DNA of 64,000 nt from Henricia sp. BOLD:AAB3569 (Eukaryota; Echinodermata; Asteroidea; Spinulosida; Echinasteridae), in the NCBI GenBank assembly GCA_037783545.1, contig JBBELK010000808.1, forward strand, positions 372,001-436,000. Direction: 5' to 3'. A program made the position numbers and the translations under genes. Under the pieces are notes generated by a model, which saw only the letters and a program-made list of their open reading frames with translations, was not told the origin of the DNA and did not search any database. Shown here one piece after another: positions 44,400 to 56,085 of the stretch. Position 1 is the stretch's first letter. Each line of letters begins with the position of its first letter.

Positions 44400-46299
44400 G
44401 TTTTTATATCAAACTTGTGTTCCCCCAATATCCATGTGGGCATGTCAATGTTTCTATCATATGATACCCATATATGGGCCAACTCTTGAGAAGCCCATAT
44501 GGGATTCCCCGGCCGAGATGTTCCCACATGATCCCCATTTGCGCCAGCCCAGATGAATCCAATATATGGGATTATATACCCATCCCACATAATTCCCGTA
44601 TGGGCCAACCGGTGGTTTATCCCATATGATTCCCATACAGGCCAGCCCGCTTAGATCCCATATACTAGGCTTTCCCAGGTATATCCTACATGATTTCCAT
44701 ATGGGCCAACCTGTGTCCCTTATATATGGGCTTGCCCATGTTTATTGCATATGATTCCCATATGGACCAACCCGTGTAGATCCCATATGGGTTTGTCCAT
44801 GTCTATCCCATATAAATCCCACGTGGGCCAACCCATATAAATATCATGTGGGCTTGTCCTTGTTTATCCCATATGATTCCCATATTGGCTGACCCGCGTA
44901 GATCCCATACGGGCTTTCCCATGTTTATCCCATACGATTCCCATACGGGCTAGCCCTAGTAGATCCAATATAGGCTTTCCCAGGTTTATCCCACATGATT
45001 TCCATATGGGCCAACCCGTGCAATATATCCCATATATGGGCTTGCGCATGTTTATTCCATATGATTCCCATATGGGTCAACCCGTGTAGATCCCATATCG
45101 GTTTGTCCAAGTCTATCCCATATAAATCCCATGTGGGCCTACCCATATAAATCTCATGTGGGTTTGTCCTTGTTTATCCCATATGATTCCCATATGGGCT
45201 GAACCGTGTAGATCCCATACGGGCTTTCCCAGGTTTATCCCATATGATTCCCTTATGGTCCAGCCCGTGTAGATCCCATGTGGGCTTGCCCGTGTTTATT
45301 CCATATGATTCCCATATGGGCCAGTCCGCGTAGATCCCATATGGATATGCCCATGTTTATCCCATATGATTCCCACATGGGCATACCCGTGTATATCCCA
45401 TATGGGTTTGTCCATGTCTATCCCATATAAATCCCATGTGGGCCAACCCATATAAATCCCATGTGTGCTTGCCCCCGTTTATCCCATATGATTCCCATAT
45501 GGGCCGACCCGTGTTGATCCCATTTGGGCTTGCCCAGGTTTATCCCACATGATTCCCATATGGGCCAGCCCGTGTATATCCCATTTGGGTTTGCCCAGGT
45601 TTTTCCCATATGATTCCCATACTGGCCAGCCCAGGTAGATCCCATATGGGGTTGCCCGGGTTTATCCCATACAATTCCCATATGGGTCAGCCCAGCTATA
45701 TTTCATATGGGCTTGCCCAGGTTTATCCCATAAGAATCCCATATGGGCCAGATCGTATTAATCCCATTTGGCCTTGCCCAGCTTATCCCACATGATTCCC
45801 ATATGGGCCAGCCCGTGTAGATCCCATATGGGGTTGCCCGGGTTTATCCCGTACGATTCCCATATGGGTCAGCCCAGCTAGATTTCATATGGGCTTGCCC
45901 AGGTGTATCCCATAAGAATCCCATATGGGCCAGATCGTGTTAATCCCATATGGGCTTGCCCAGGTTTATCCCATATGTTACCCATACGGGCCAGCCCGTG
46001 TAGATCCCATATGGGGTTGCCCGGGTTTATCCCGTACGATTCCCATATGGGTCAGCCCAGCTAGATTTCATATGGGCTTGCCCAGGTGTATCCCATAAGA
46101 ATCCCATATGGGCCAGATCGTGTTAATCCCATATGGGCTTGCCCAGGTTTATCCCATATGTTACCCATACGGGCCAGCCCATATGGACACCCATTTGAGG
46201 AAACCCATATGGGCCCAATATGGAATACATATGGGTTTGGCAATGCCCAGATAGCCCAGGTATTTCCCATATGGGCCCCATATGGGCTTGCTACCTGGG
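44400..46299. repeat. Array 2 of CCCATATGGG-type units, 60-bp period
   Basis: About 30 diverged units of roughly 60 bp, typified by TCCCATATGATTCCCATATG followed by GGCCAGCCCGTGTAGATCCC. A 181-bp higher-order block (three units) is duplicated almost exactly at about 45812-45992 and 45993-46173. The array ends CATATGGGCTTGCTACCTGGG, the reverse complement of the first bases of array 1. Frames of 60-91 residues on both strands are repeat artefacts. Confidence 0.85.
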
Positions 46300-47290
46300 T
46301 TATGGAAGCCCCAGACACGAAGTAGCAACAGGACATTTTACTTATTTAATTATTAACCAAATCCAACAGCGATCAAGTCGCCAATTACAGGTAATTTGTA
46401 CTTAAAGAAGACCAAAGCGTGGAGACAAAGGATTGCACACTCTTGTCGGGAGAAGTCGCAAGTAGTCGGGAAGTATGAGAATCCCGTGTCAATCTTATTC
46501 CTCATTTTCTGAAGAAAAAAAAGCAAAGGAATCGCATACGATAGTAAATCGTGTGAATTTAGTAGGAATCTGCCTAAAACGGCATTTAATTGTAATTACT
46601 AAATTCATTTTCCCCATGGCTCATCAAATGCACATCAAGGACACAGCCTTGTCCACCTGGTCTCTACTACACTGTATCAAGCAGGTACGAGTTGCACATG
46701 CACACAGCTGAACTCAATACTTGTGTAGGCACTGCAAAAGTGCCCTGTTTTAACAGGATTTTTGTAATATCAGCATGAAAAGCTTGTTATAAGGTGGATC
46801 TTGTATTAATAATAATGTGATTTTTGTCACTGTTCCCCTGTATAGAGACTGCAAAAGTAAATACCAGTAAATGCTCAACATGGGTTTGTGCCCGGGGTTT
46901 GTGTGTGCCAGCATGGGTGGATTGACTGCTATCTTAAATGTGACATTGGAATTTTTGGTGAAAAAAGACCCTAAATTACAACAAATTTTACCTCGCAGAA
47001 ATACTTTGCCGACAGAGATTCCATCTTTCATGCCATACTTTATTGCAACTCTGTTAATTTGTGGGTCTGAGGAGTAGAACAAAGAAAAACGAAAGAGAAA
47101 GAAATTGTTAGAATACAATGGAGCATGACATAATTAAAGTGTTTTCATTGCTAAAATCATGTTTCCTGACCAAACTTACCCTATTTGTCCTCCAGATTGG
47201 AAGTGTGAACAATAGAGCCCATGCTTTTCTGCTGGCAGCAACGTACGTTTCCCCACATGGCTATTTTGTCCCCCTCCCCCCTGCCCCCTG
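46300..47290. other. Gene-free stretch
   Basis: No exon could be supported; the 122-residue minus frame at 46750-47118 has no domain. Confidence 0.35.
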
Positions 47291-47367
47291 CCCTCCCCCC
47301 CCCCCCCCCAAAAAAAAATATTGAGGCAAACTCGGGACGGTCGTCACCGTCCTTGACAATATTTCTT

Positions 47368-47525
47368 TAAAATGACTCATCTAGCATTGGAATGTGCATA
47401 TTTAATGGTAAAAACAAAAATTTCGAGTGGGAAAATTTAGGATTTTGTGAGGAATCACTGTGAGGAATCACATGTTTGAGCCTGTCTCATGTTTTGCACA
47501 GTATGCACACAAGGTCTGAATTAGC
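47368..47525 (+). repeat. Dispersed repeat I, copy 2
   Basis: Matches 33950-34100 through CATCTAGCATTGGAATGTGC and GCACACAAGGTCTGA. A C run (about 47296-47309) precedes it. Confidence 0.55.
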
Positions 47526-50227
47526 CAATTTTTCAATTTCTCAATTTTTTCAGAAATTTGTTAACATTTCCACGCTAATATTACGATTTCTTAACATAAT
47601 TTCACGTTTTGGTGGTTGATTTTAATATGCCGTAATAAAGGAAAATGTAGTGCAGGCATTTCAGTAAAAATTTACCACGAAGGCACGACACGAGCATGCA
47701 TGACGAGTAAATATGCATGTGTAGTGTAGGCATATGCAAACATGTCGTTCGTTACGATTTTTCTTCAGGTTATGCGGATGTAAACACCATCATTTTACAG
47801 CATTCCTATACCTTTCAAATTTTGCACCTACGCCGCTGAGAAGTACCTGCATCCTTTGCCATGCAAGCTGTCTATCTTTTGATATAATCCTGGAGTCGAC
47901 CATGAATCGACAAAACTTGAGGCTAAGCTAAGGTCCCTTGTGTTGACATCGATAGCTGCCGTGCATCGTGCGTGCGTTCAATGGTTTGTTTACTTTTCGG
48001 AGGAACTTAACTATAGCCTCAGTTTGGTCCGCAAGTGATGACGTCAGCATAGATATTAAGAAAGGCGTATAGCTATGAGTTTGTGCCCACCCACAATAGA
48101 TGGTACATAATTCGTGACTTGCCAGCTAATGCTTCGATTGGTTGTAATACAGTATGCAGACCAATAGACAACGCATACATTCATGAACAGGGCGCCTCAT
48201 AATCGATGCGTGTGAATCATGATTTACAATCGTGACGTGGCCTACTGTGCGTATGCTGTATAATGGGGCGATTATAATCATGCATCATGATAGCGCGATT
48301 AATGGTATAATCGTGATGGGTATACTCTCTGTGGTGAGTGGCGATGTTAGTCATCGCCTATCGTCAATCCGCCATCGACATGTACAGTCCAAATTACATC
48401 GGCTGGGTACTGTTGTGATTGCCGGCCGGCCGGCCGATGTACAACTGTTCATGCAGGGGCAGTACAATTCGCCATGTACGTACCGGTAGTTTAGACTGGG
48501 TATATCATGTACTGTTGCTGACTGTTGTGAAAAGTATTGGCGCCATGTCGACCGGCCGGCCGTGTGTTGGAAATCATCATGGTTGGACCTGTTGTGGGAT
48601 TGGCCTGTATAATGTGTTCAGTGAATCAGAGAATTTTGTTTTTAGCACAGTTGAAGGTTCAAAATGATGTTGACAAATGTTCAACCTTATAATCGCGATT
48701 AATCGATTAATCGCAATTATTTTGCTCCCGATTAATCGATCAGTAAATTTAAGGGAGCGTGTCCATTTTTTCCACCCCCCCCCCCCTTCCCCCACCCCCC
48801 CTTCCCCCACCCCCATTTTTCCCATGGGTGTAGAGATTTTGATATCATATCAATTGTCGTATTTTTCTCATTACCTTTCTGAATTTTTGCGCTCTCAATC
48901 CGACGATTACACCAACCTTTTTGCTTCCACATCCAAATTGGAGATATCAAATTTTCTTTTCTGTTTTCTTCCCATGGATTGTATTTTTGGGGAGGTATTT
49001 TACATGATTGTTAGATTAGAACGAAATCCATTTTCTGGAAAAATCTGAAGGTACAGTTTAATAACTGTGTATGTACATGTGCTGTGTGGTACTTTTTTGT
49101 GTTACGAGATACAATTTTGATGTCATTTTATATATAAAGGCTATTTCAAGAGCTTTAAAATGATGCAGAGTTTATCTCTATAGGTCCATTATACTTTTAA
49201 AGATACAGCTGTCTAAACATAGCAGGTCATGCTAATTAGTAAAACGTTCGTTGACCCGTATCACAAAAAGTAATTGACCGAATTAATTTTGTTCTCGGGG
49301 TTTCTCAAGGAGTCCAATCAGCACACCAAATTTCATTTCAATCCGTGATGGTCAGGTCCAAAAGCGTGTTGAATTGTTTTGTGTGGGTCTATACAACTAT
49401 TTTATAATAAAAATAATCACCATAACATTTCCAACTTCGAGTAATACCGTCTTAAACCCGACGAGAACAGGCAAATCACGAGAAAAAGCATGTTATTTCT
49501 ATAATATTTTAAACGGCCATTACGACCGCTGTGTAAAACATAAAGTTATGAAAGTTGACTTGAAATTAGAGAACATTCCATATTTAAGGACAATTAAACC
49601 GATAGCAATTTTCCTTTTGTATTTATCCGACAAAACACGGACAAACCCAGAAAAATTATGTAAAAAAGTAGTGTGCTTTATTCAGTATCTCTGGAAATAC
49701 AAATTTCGATTGCCGCCTTAATTATTATTTTTCATAAAGGCATAAAACCCAAGAATATTATAAAACCAAATTTATCTGCCACGACCTGCCACCTTGGGAG
49801 TTATGTTGTTTTTGCAAAACCCATACTGAACTACTTGCGTGATTGACTAGAAAATCCTCAATTCAAAAAACTTTATTTTTCGAGGTGCCACTCCCAAAAC
49901 GCACAGACTGTATATATTTTTAACTGACCCAAAGACATTTTTCTTTCAGGAAGTTGGTCGCTGCGGTCACTTAGTGGCCAAGCAAAGTCAAGTCGGTCAT
50001 TCATTTCTGTATAATCGAATTGTAAACGCGTATTCACGAACAGTGACTGGGAAATAAACAAAATAAAAACAAATGGAAATTGACAAAATGATATACAGAC
50101 AAAACAACAATTTTCTATACAACACTAGTGCTACTTTATCCGCACAAGCAAACATTAACAGTTATTACAAACCAATTTACAAGAGTGAAAAACAGGCAGG
50201 GCAGTTGTTTGACCATGAAATAAACTT
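47526..50227. other. Gene-free stretch with small simple repeats
   Basis: Contains GGCCGGCCGGCC at 48421-48434, a palindromic ATAATCGCGATTAATCGATT block at about 48688-48745 (TAATCGATTA homeodomain-like half-sites), and a C-rich tract at 48774-48815. No exon was recognised. Confidence 0.45.
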
Positions 50228-51065
50228 ACACCAATTCTCTTTCAGCTCCATTGGCTTCCAGTCAAGCAAATATTAGCATTTAAGACTCTTTTACTTACCT
50301 TTAAAGGGCCCCTTATTTAGGATTTTTATCAATGAAATCTATGCTTTAAAACCACTCTACTCAGTTAAAGTCATAAAAATCCTATTTGGAGCTTGCTTTG
50401 GGGGTTAAAACAAAGGTTTTTAGTTTTTATGCTAATGCAAAAATGCATATTCATGACCAAGGTCACGATGTCACAAGAGGCAAACACAGGAAAATCACAT
50501 TCAACTGTGCACAAAAGATTCCACTTTTTTCTCAATTTTCCTGAAACTGTTGTAATCCATGGCTGTTTGAGTTTGTTTTACATGTTGCCTGCTGTAAGCC
50601 ATGACAAAACTGGGGGTAGAAACTGCAGCAATTTGCCACAAGTCCAACTTGAAGTCTTATGTTTTTTTCTTAACTTTTCCCTTCTGTCTTCCTTATGTGA
50701 TGCACTCAAAACAGCGCCCTCTGTCTGTGATTTATTGCAATGAAATCTTCAAAGTTGAAAAAGGTCACCTTTTATTGATTTTACATCCAAACGAACAATT
50801 GTATGTCTTGCTGAACAAGTAATCCATCATATTAAGCAAAGATTAGGCACAAAGTTGTTTAGCATGTCACAGGCCCTTTAAGGCCATTCATAACAGAGCT
50901 CCGGGTTATCTTTCTGACCTTGTCCAGTTGTATACCCCATCTAGGTCTCTAAGATCATCATCGGACTGTCAATTGAGGGTACCTGCTCGCTCATCAACTA
51001 AATTCTATGCTGATAGATCATTTGTTTTTTCAGCGGCACACCTCTGGAATGGTCTTCCTAACAGC
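50228..51065 (+). pseudogene. LINE ORF2 C-terminus, split by repeat D
   Basis: Reading from 50230, the text PILFQLHWLPVKQILAFKT leads to a break at TTAA (50301). After the 573-bp insertion plus one TTAA, the same frame resumes with AIHNRAPGYLSDLVQLYTPS and later SAAHLWNGLPNS, the standard C-terminal segment of LINE ORF2. The frame is uninterrupted when the insertion is ignored. The rest of ORF2 upstream is missing. The 3' end of this LINE is probably the GCGCC...(ATT)n segment at 55115-55195, separated by the LTR element. Confidence 0.85.
50305..50877. mobile_element. Repeat D copy 2: 573-bp TTAA-flanked element
   Basis: Flanked by TTAA on both sides (50301-50304, 50878-50881), with short inverted ends AGGGCC. 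It interrupts a LINE reading frame that closes perfectly when one TTAA and the element are removed. This gives precise boundaries for the family, of which 7890-8427 is another copy. piggyBac and Kolobok transposons use TTAA. No transposase. Confidence 0.9.
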
Positions 51066-51242
51066 ATGCTCTTGATGATGCTCTTTGGTTTTAACGTTTA
51101 ATGTTTTTGTTTATCTATGTACATGTACATGTGGGCTATTTCACAATAAGTGGTCATTTGAGTAAATTACAGTATAACCCATCCTGGATAACTTTATCAG
51201 TGCAAATACATGTTATGAGTGATTTTATATGATGGGTAATAT

Positions 51243-51840
51243 TGTGGCGGAAAATCCGTGGTAGTACTGGTTTTCTACTACCCGGTTCCTCGCCCCTACT
51301 GAGTTGGTCACATAAGTAAGGTCTCGAAAAACAAGCGTCTAGGGCCTCACTAAGCGCCAGTCCGTTTGGCCAGAAATATACCGCCGCGTGTGTAGAGCCA
51401 AAAACGGAGCCTATCCACGGAGAAGGGGATCTCGTCTAACGGGTAAATAAATGACTGGACCTTGTACTGACTTTATTTGATGACGAATGATTTATTGGCA
51501 TCTTAAGAAAATTACAGAGGTTTACTTCACTTCCAAATGCTCAATTTGGCCGAGCGCCTCGCTGTGCCGTCGCACTGTACTCAGCGCCTCGCTAGTCGGC
51601 CGTCTGCATGTAACTGCACTACTCCTAGCGCATCGCGAGTGCTGCTTCTCCTAGCGCCTTACTACTTGATAGCCCTGCCGTCCAACTATATCAGGCGGCC
51701 TCGCCGCTCGCGCCCAGCGAGCTAGGTTCGCTATCTCTTATACGCGACACCGGCGCCTCAGGACACAACCGTTATATAGCGGGCGTCCTCCCATATGGGC
51801 GTCGGGTCTGCCTCGGGCCGCCTCACGTGTCTATGTTACA
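51243..51840 (-). repeat. 3' LTR (598 bp) of a Gypsy-type element
   Basis: On the minus strand the repeat starts TGTAACATAGACACG and ends CCGCCACA, with the expected TG...CA termini. It is preceded on that strand by a purine stretch (AGAAGGAAG), the polypurine tract. It matches 53306 onward but lacks about 371 bp that the 5' LTR carries; the gap is bounded by GTGT on both sides. Confidence 0.9.
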
Positions 51841-52459
51841 CGGCTTCCTTCTAAGCCTGAACGTCCTCGTTCAGAGAAAGCTTAACTTAATATAAAACAT
51901 GAGCAAATTAACTTTTAAAAACGTCCAATGTTGTTATTCTGTTTAGGAACCGTACATAAAAACTTCTAAAAACTACCGTACTTCTAAAAACTACCGTACA
52001 AGTTGATACTTGTAGAACACTTAAAAATAGTGTGCAATTTGGAAAATCATTGCAAGAAATCACAGTCAATAATCTTGATCAGTTCTCATTGGAATAAATA
52101 AGTTCTTGGGAACATCAGGTAGAAGCGGCGACAGGTTGATTTTACAGCATCTCTATTTCCTCTCGAAATCGTGGTCAAACTGCACGTCATAGATTCTCTC
52201 TACTCGGATCTCTTTGACCTTGGCGCCCGTCTGGAACGTAGCTCGGTGCTCGTCTCAGTCCCGGTTTACTGGGCTATCGAAAACGGTGCAGCCGCCTTGC
52301 CCGCGCAGGGTTCCGTCTCTGTGGGGCCCGCTCGCTATCGGTTTCCTGTGCGCCCTCGACCGAGTCGGTTTCTAGACGTGGGGAGCTTCCTTCTAAGCAC
52401 CCACTATCTCTCGGTAACTAAATCGCCGATCCTTTGCCTCTCCTTGACGGACTGGTCAG

Positions 52460-52610
52460 GATTTTCACGGCCGGTCCTTGGAGACTAGCGGCAAGATAGG
52501 CCGCGGCCTCCTCATCGCTCCAACCGTTTACCTGCTAACAGGCCTCGAAGTGTTCCCTATATCCACGGTTGTTTTCCGTTGAATTTGTCTGGAACAATCC
52601 TTGGGCGCAT
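52460..52610 (-). pseudogene. Damaged gag core
   Basis: On the minus strand, after a FNGKQPW-type stretch, the text AAAYLAASLQGPAVKIL is a hallmark of the Gypsy gag capsid region (the conserved layL.L.G.A segment). A frame change and an in-frame stop interrupt it, and no zinc knuckle follows. Confidence 0.7.
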
Positions 52611-52723
52611 CGCGTCATAACCGAAGCGCTCCTTCCATTGCTTGTCTCCACGAAATCTCGCGTCCCTCCTTAATTTCCAGGGGACATCGGGAGAGGCCTT
52701 CTTGTCCTCCATCCCGTCAATTA

Positions 52724-53227
52724 CTAACTCCACACCTGCAGTAGCGTTGCGCCTCTTGCGTCCGTCGGAGGCGCAGCATTGAGTTCGCTGTCATCCTTTG
52801 ACTGCCTTTGTTCCGTGGACCTCGCTAGCGGCCTCCACGTTCTATCTTCAATCACCCTCACTGGCGTAATAATAGCGCTCTGCTGTAGCGCCTCAGACAT
52901 GTTCCTCTGCATCACGCTCGAGTGTTCCGACACAGAGCCATATCCTGTGGTTTCCATGGCGCCTCTTGCGCCTCTCTTAAACTCTATCTCCTTGTCGGCC
53001 TCATCAGGCCTCATGTGAGTCAAGCTCGAAGTTGCAACCAGAAGCCGTTTCATTTGGGCCTCTGCTTGCTCCGTCTCCCTCTGTAGGAGGCGAAGTCTCT
53101 CATTTAATTCCTGCATGGCTCGCTCACGAGTGGAGGTGCCCATGCAATCTCCTGGTTTGTCCGCACTCATTGTGCGTCGTGCGCCTCCTGTAAATTCGGA
53201 CGCCTCAATTGAAGTCGAATCTGTCAT
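52724..53227 (-). CDS. N-terminal Gag-like frame of the LTR element
   Basis: A 167-residue frame starts with an ATG at 53227, 59 bases after the primer-binding site, as expected for the first product. It contains an Arg/Glu/Gln-rich helix likely to form a coiled coil (RAMQELNERLRLLQRETEQA), followed by a Ser/Gln-rich disordered region. There is no recognised domain. Its position and the gag core downstream in another frame suggest the N-terminal part of Gag, now ending early. Confidence 0.6.
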   Translation of the reverse strand: MTDSTSIEASEFTGGARRTMSADKPGDCMGTSTRERAMQELNERLRLLQRETEQAEAQMKRLLVATSSLTHMRPDEADKEIEFKRGARGAMETTGYGSVSEHSSVMQRNMSEALQQSAIITPVRVIEDRTWRPLARSTEQRQSKDDSELNAAPPTDARGATLLQVWS

Positions 53228-53286
53228 TTGCTCCTATTTGTTCTGTTCTCCTTGAAATGATCACCGACGTTTGGCTGAACACACTA

Positions 53287-53303
53287 TCCCACCGCTGCCA
53301 CCA
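53287..53303 (-). other. Primer-binding site for tRNA-Leu
   Basis: The plus-strand text TCCCACCGCTGCCACCA equals the 3' end of animal tRNA-Leu including CCA. On the minus strand it lies two bases inside the 5' LTR, the correct place and polarity for priming minus-strand DNA. The match is 17 of 17. Confidence 0.85.
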
Positions 53304-53305
53304 TT

Positions 53306-54274
53306 TGTGGCGGAAAATCCGTGGTAGTACTGGTTTTCTACTACCCGGTTCCTCGCCCCTACTGAGTTGGTCACATAAGTAAGGTCTCGAAAAACGAGCG
53401 TCTAGGGCCTCACTAAGCGCCAGTCCGTTTGGCCAGAAATATACCGCCGCGTGTGTAGAGCCAAAAACGGAGTCTATCCACGGAGAAGGGGATCTCGTCT
53501 AACGGGTAAATAAATGACTGGACCTTGTACTGACTTTATTTGATGACGAATGGTTTATTGGCATCTTAAGAAAATTACAGAGGTTTACTTCACTTCCAAA
53601 TGCTCAATTTGGCCGAGCGCCTCGCCGTGTCGTCGCACTGTACTCAGCGCCTCGCTAGTCGGCCGTCTGCATGTAGCTGCACTACTCCTAGCGCATCTCG
53701 AGTGCTGCTTCTCCTAGCGCCTTACTACTTGATAGCCCTGCCGTCCAACTATATCAGGCGGCCTCACCGCTCGCGCCCAGCGAGCTAGGTTCGCTATCTC
53801 TTATACGCGACACCGGCGCCTCAGAACACAACCGTTATATAGCGGGCGTCCTCCCATATGGGCGTCGGGTCTGCCTCGGGCCGCCTCACGTGTAAGGGCG
53901 TCGCTTACCCGTGCACGTCGCCTGGGGTTGCACGCTCCGCTCAGTTCGAAGACTTAACTGCAACTGCCACGGCCCGGCGCCTCAATACACGCGACACCGG
54001 CGCCTCAGGACACAACCGCTCATACAGCGGGCGTCCTCCCTAGGAGACGTCGGGTCTGCCTCGGGTCGCCACCCTACGGACCCACGGTTGCACGTTAGCT
54101 CCGCTCAGCTCGAAGTCTCAACTGCAACTGCCCACTCGCGCGCTCGCGGCAGGCTCACGCATGCGCTCTAGCTAGCTACTTAGCAAGTGTGACGTCAAAA
54201 ACTACGGTGTACTTATCTAGTGACTAATTTATAACAATAAAATAGGTAATTCTCAATTTGTGTCCATGTTACAA
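53306..54274 (-). repeat. 5' LTR (969 bp) with an internal tandem duplication
   Basis: Ends TGTGGCGG (plus-strand left) and TGTTACA (right). A roughly 185-bp segment containing CGCGACACCGGCGCCTCAG is present twice, at about 53803 and 53988. The other LTR has only one copy and lacks the second part. Confidence 0.85.
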
Positions 54275-54278
54275 TATG

Positions 54279-55195
54279 AAGGACAAGCTACAGAACTATT
54301 TTTACATAATTTTACGAGTTATTCGTTTTGAATTTCTCTATTTACATGCACTTTTAACACCATTTTGGAGTCTCATTTCAAGTTTTACATTAGTTTAAGT
54401 GGAATCATTTGTTGATCAATCATGGATATAGAGTATTCAACAATATTGTGAAACTTGGGTTGGTGTAATTCGGTCGAAAAATTTTAATTTTATGAACATT
54501 TCAAAATAAAGTGGATTTCCCGATAAAATATGGTAATGTCCTCTCCAGGACAAGGTATTCATGACAATGGAATAGTTTATAAATATGTACTCACAAGTAT
54601 GTTTGTATCATCTACAGGACACATTTGATGGAGTAAATATGACAATTTGATCGTGGGAGAGATTTGAGTAAATATTATCAATATCATATTCAGGGTTGTG
54701 GAAAATCCGTTAAACATTTGTCCTCTCCAGGACAGCGGTTAATTGTAATATAACATGTCAACCATGATTGAAATATTTTATGTTATGTTTGTAAAATTAA
54801 CAGTACCATTCCTTTTAACAGGACATTGCATGGCATTACCATTTCAACATTTAGTCTGGCCATTATATTGTGATATTCTGTGTTTAACAAAATGTCCTCT
54901 CCAGACAACCAATTACAAATCATTATTTCATTGGAAAAAATAAACATGTTAATCATAATGCCACGCTCTGATATTTTAGGAATTATTAGTATACATCCTG
55001 AAGTTTTTAGATCAACAGAGTTTTTGTGAGTTGGACAAGTTTGAAATTTGACCCCCATTTGCCAGTGAGACTGAAAGTGTACACTTATTGTGAATTAGCC
55101 CATGTATGTTATCGCTTTGGTTTATACTGTAAAGCGCCTAGAGGCATTTGGCGCTATCTAAGATTGCTATTATTATTATTATTATTATTATCTAA
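54279..55195 (+). repeat. Probable 3' region and (ATT)n end of the split LINE
   Basis: At 55115-55195 the text TGTAAAGCGCCTAGAGGCATTTGGCGCTATCTAAGA is followed by an ATT microsatellite, a common 3' terminus of LINEs in invertebrates. The sequence between has GTCCTCTCCAGGACA recurring near 54538, 54720 and, slightly altered, 54895, about 180 bp apart. Assignment to the LINE at 50228 is inference from position and orientation. Confidence 0.45.
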
Positions 55196-55429
55196 CAGAG
55201 ACGGTTTTCTAAGTTTTTTGCGTGTAAACGTATGGAGCTAACAATCGTGTTGACTTCTCTTTCACAGGATTGCGTCACGGGGTCACGCGCATATCATGAA
55301 TACCTAATAAGCGTTTCAGAAATCGCGGAAATCTCATTTTCGAAAAGCGCACCTTTGCTTGCAATTTATCCACTTAAAAAATAATAAAAATCCACGTCGG
55401 CAAGAGGGATGTTTGGACTATCGAAAAAA

Positions 55430-56085
55430 GCCTAAATGCTGGATTTTCGTCAAGGGGGATTCTTCCTCTTTAATGTCCCCACCCTACACAAAGCAACACC
55501 ATACATCATTGGGCGGCTTAATATCCCAACCTCAAAGTTAGGCATGATGTGGATCTTACAAGTTAAGAGAAAGGTGATTTTGGGGGCTATTTTTGTCAAA
55601 AATATGATTTTCCAGATATCGATATTTGGAACATCCACACAACAAGCCTCATCCCGGAAACCAAGTTCTAGGTCGATGTGGTGCACCAGTAAAGCAAAAT
55701 GACCATTTGAAAATTTAAAAAATGTACAGTAAGTAGGCCTAGTGGAAACGTTGGTATGAATTTGCGATATTCTCAAAATCACATTTTAAAAGTACATTTT
55801 GTGTAAAAATAAAGGTCAACTTTTCTTTTTGTCGGGGACAAATATGCCCACACACGCCCACATCATGCATCATTGAATAGCTTAATATCTCGGCTTTATA
55901 AAGTTTAGCTTGATTTGGGGCTTAAACATTGAGAGAAGGGTAGATTTCGGTCTTTTTTGTTAAAACCCTCATTTTTAGTCAAAAATACAATTGTTCACAT
56001 ATTGACATTCTGCACATCCACACAACCAGCTTTATCCAGCAAACCAAGTTTTAGGTCTATTTGATGTTCAACAATTATTATACCC
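55430..56085 (+). repeat. Repeat L: two tandem units of about 362 bp
   Basis: Shared landmarks are GGCTTAATATCxC (55513, 55875), AACATCCACACAACAAGCCT/ GCACATCCACACAACCAGCT (about 55630 and 56008) and AAACCAAGTTxTAGGT. The family recurs in reverse at 61330-62270. Frames inside lack domains. Confidence 0.65.

Larger units (their letters stand above)
51243..54274 (-). mobile_element. Non-autonomous Ty3/Gypsy-type LTR retrotransposon
   Basis: The element is 3032 bp with two LTRs, flanked by ATAT (51239-51242 and 54275-54278). The order on the minus strand is: 5' LTR, primer site for tRNA-Leu, a 167-codon frame, a damaged gag core, about 660 bp without recognisable coding, polypurine tract, 3' LTR. 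No protease, reverse transcriptase or integrase is present, so movement would need enzymes from a relative. It inserted into the 3' region of the LINE fragment that begins at 50228. Confidence 0.9.

Noticed and set aside
35660-46299. A single 10.6-kb transposon bounded by CCCAGGTAGCAAG inverted ends
   Set aside because: No target duplication at the two borders, and the interval contains unrelated LINE and TTAA elements; two separate arrays are simpler, although the shared end is kept as a finding.
44400-46299. CRISPR array
   Set aside because: Units are contiguous and diverged without unique spacers, and the context is eukaryotic.
44864-46336. Frames of 60-91 residues in array 2
   Set aside because: Same reason: translation of a tandem repeat read on both strands.
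50393-50743. 116-residue frame resembling the one at 8058-8288
   Set aside because: Both lie inside the TTAA repeat D, end differently and lack domains; similarity is that of the repeat.
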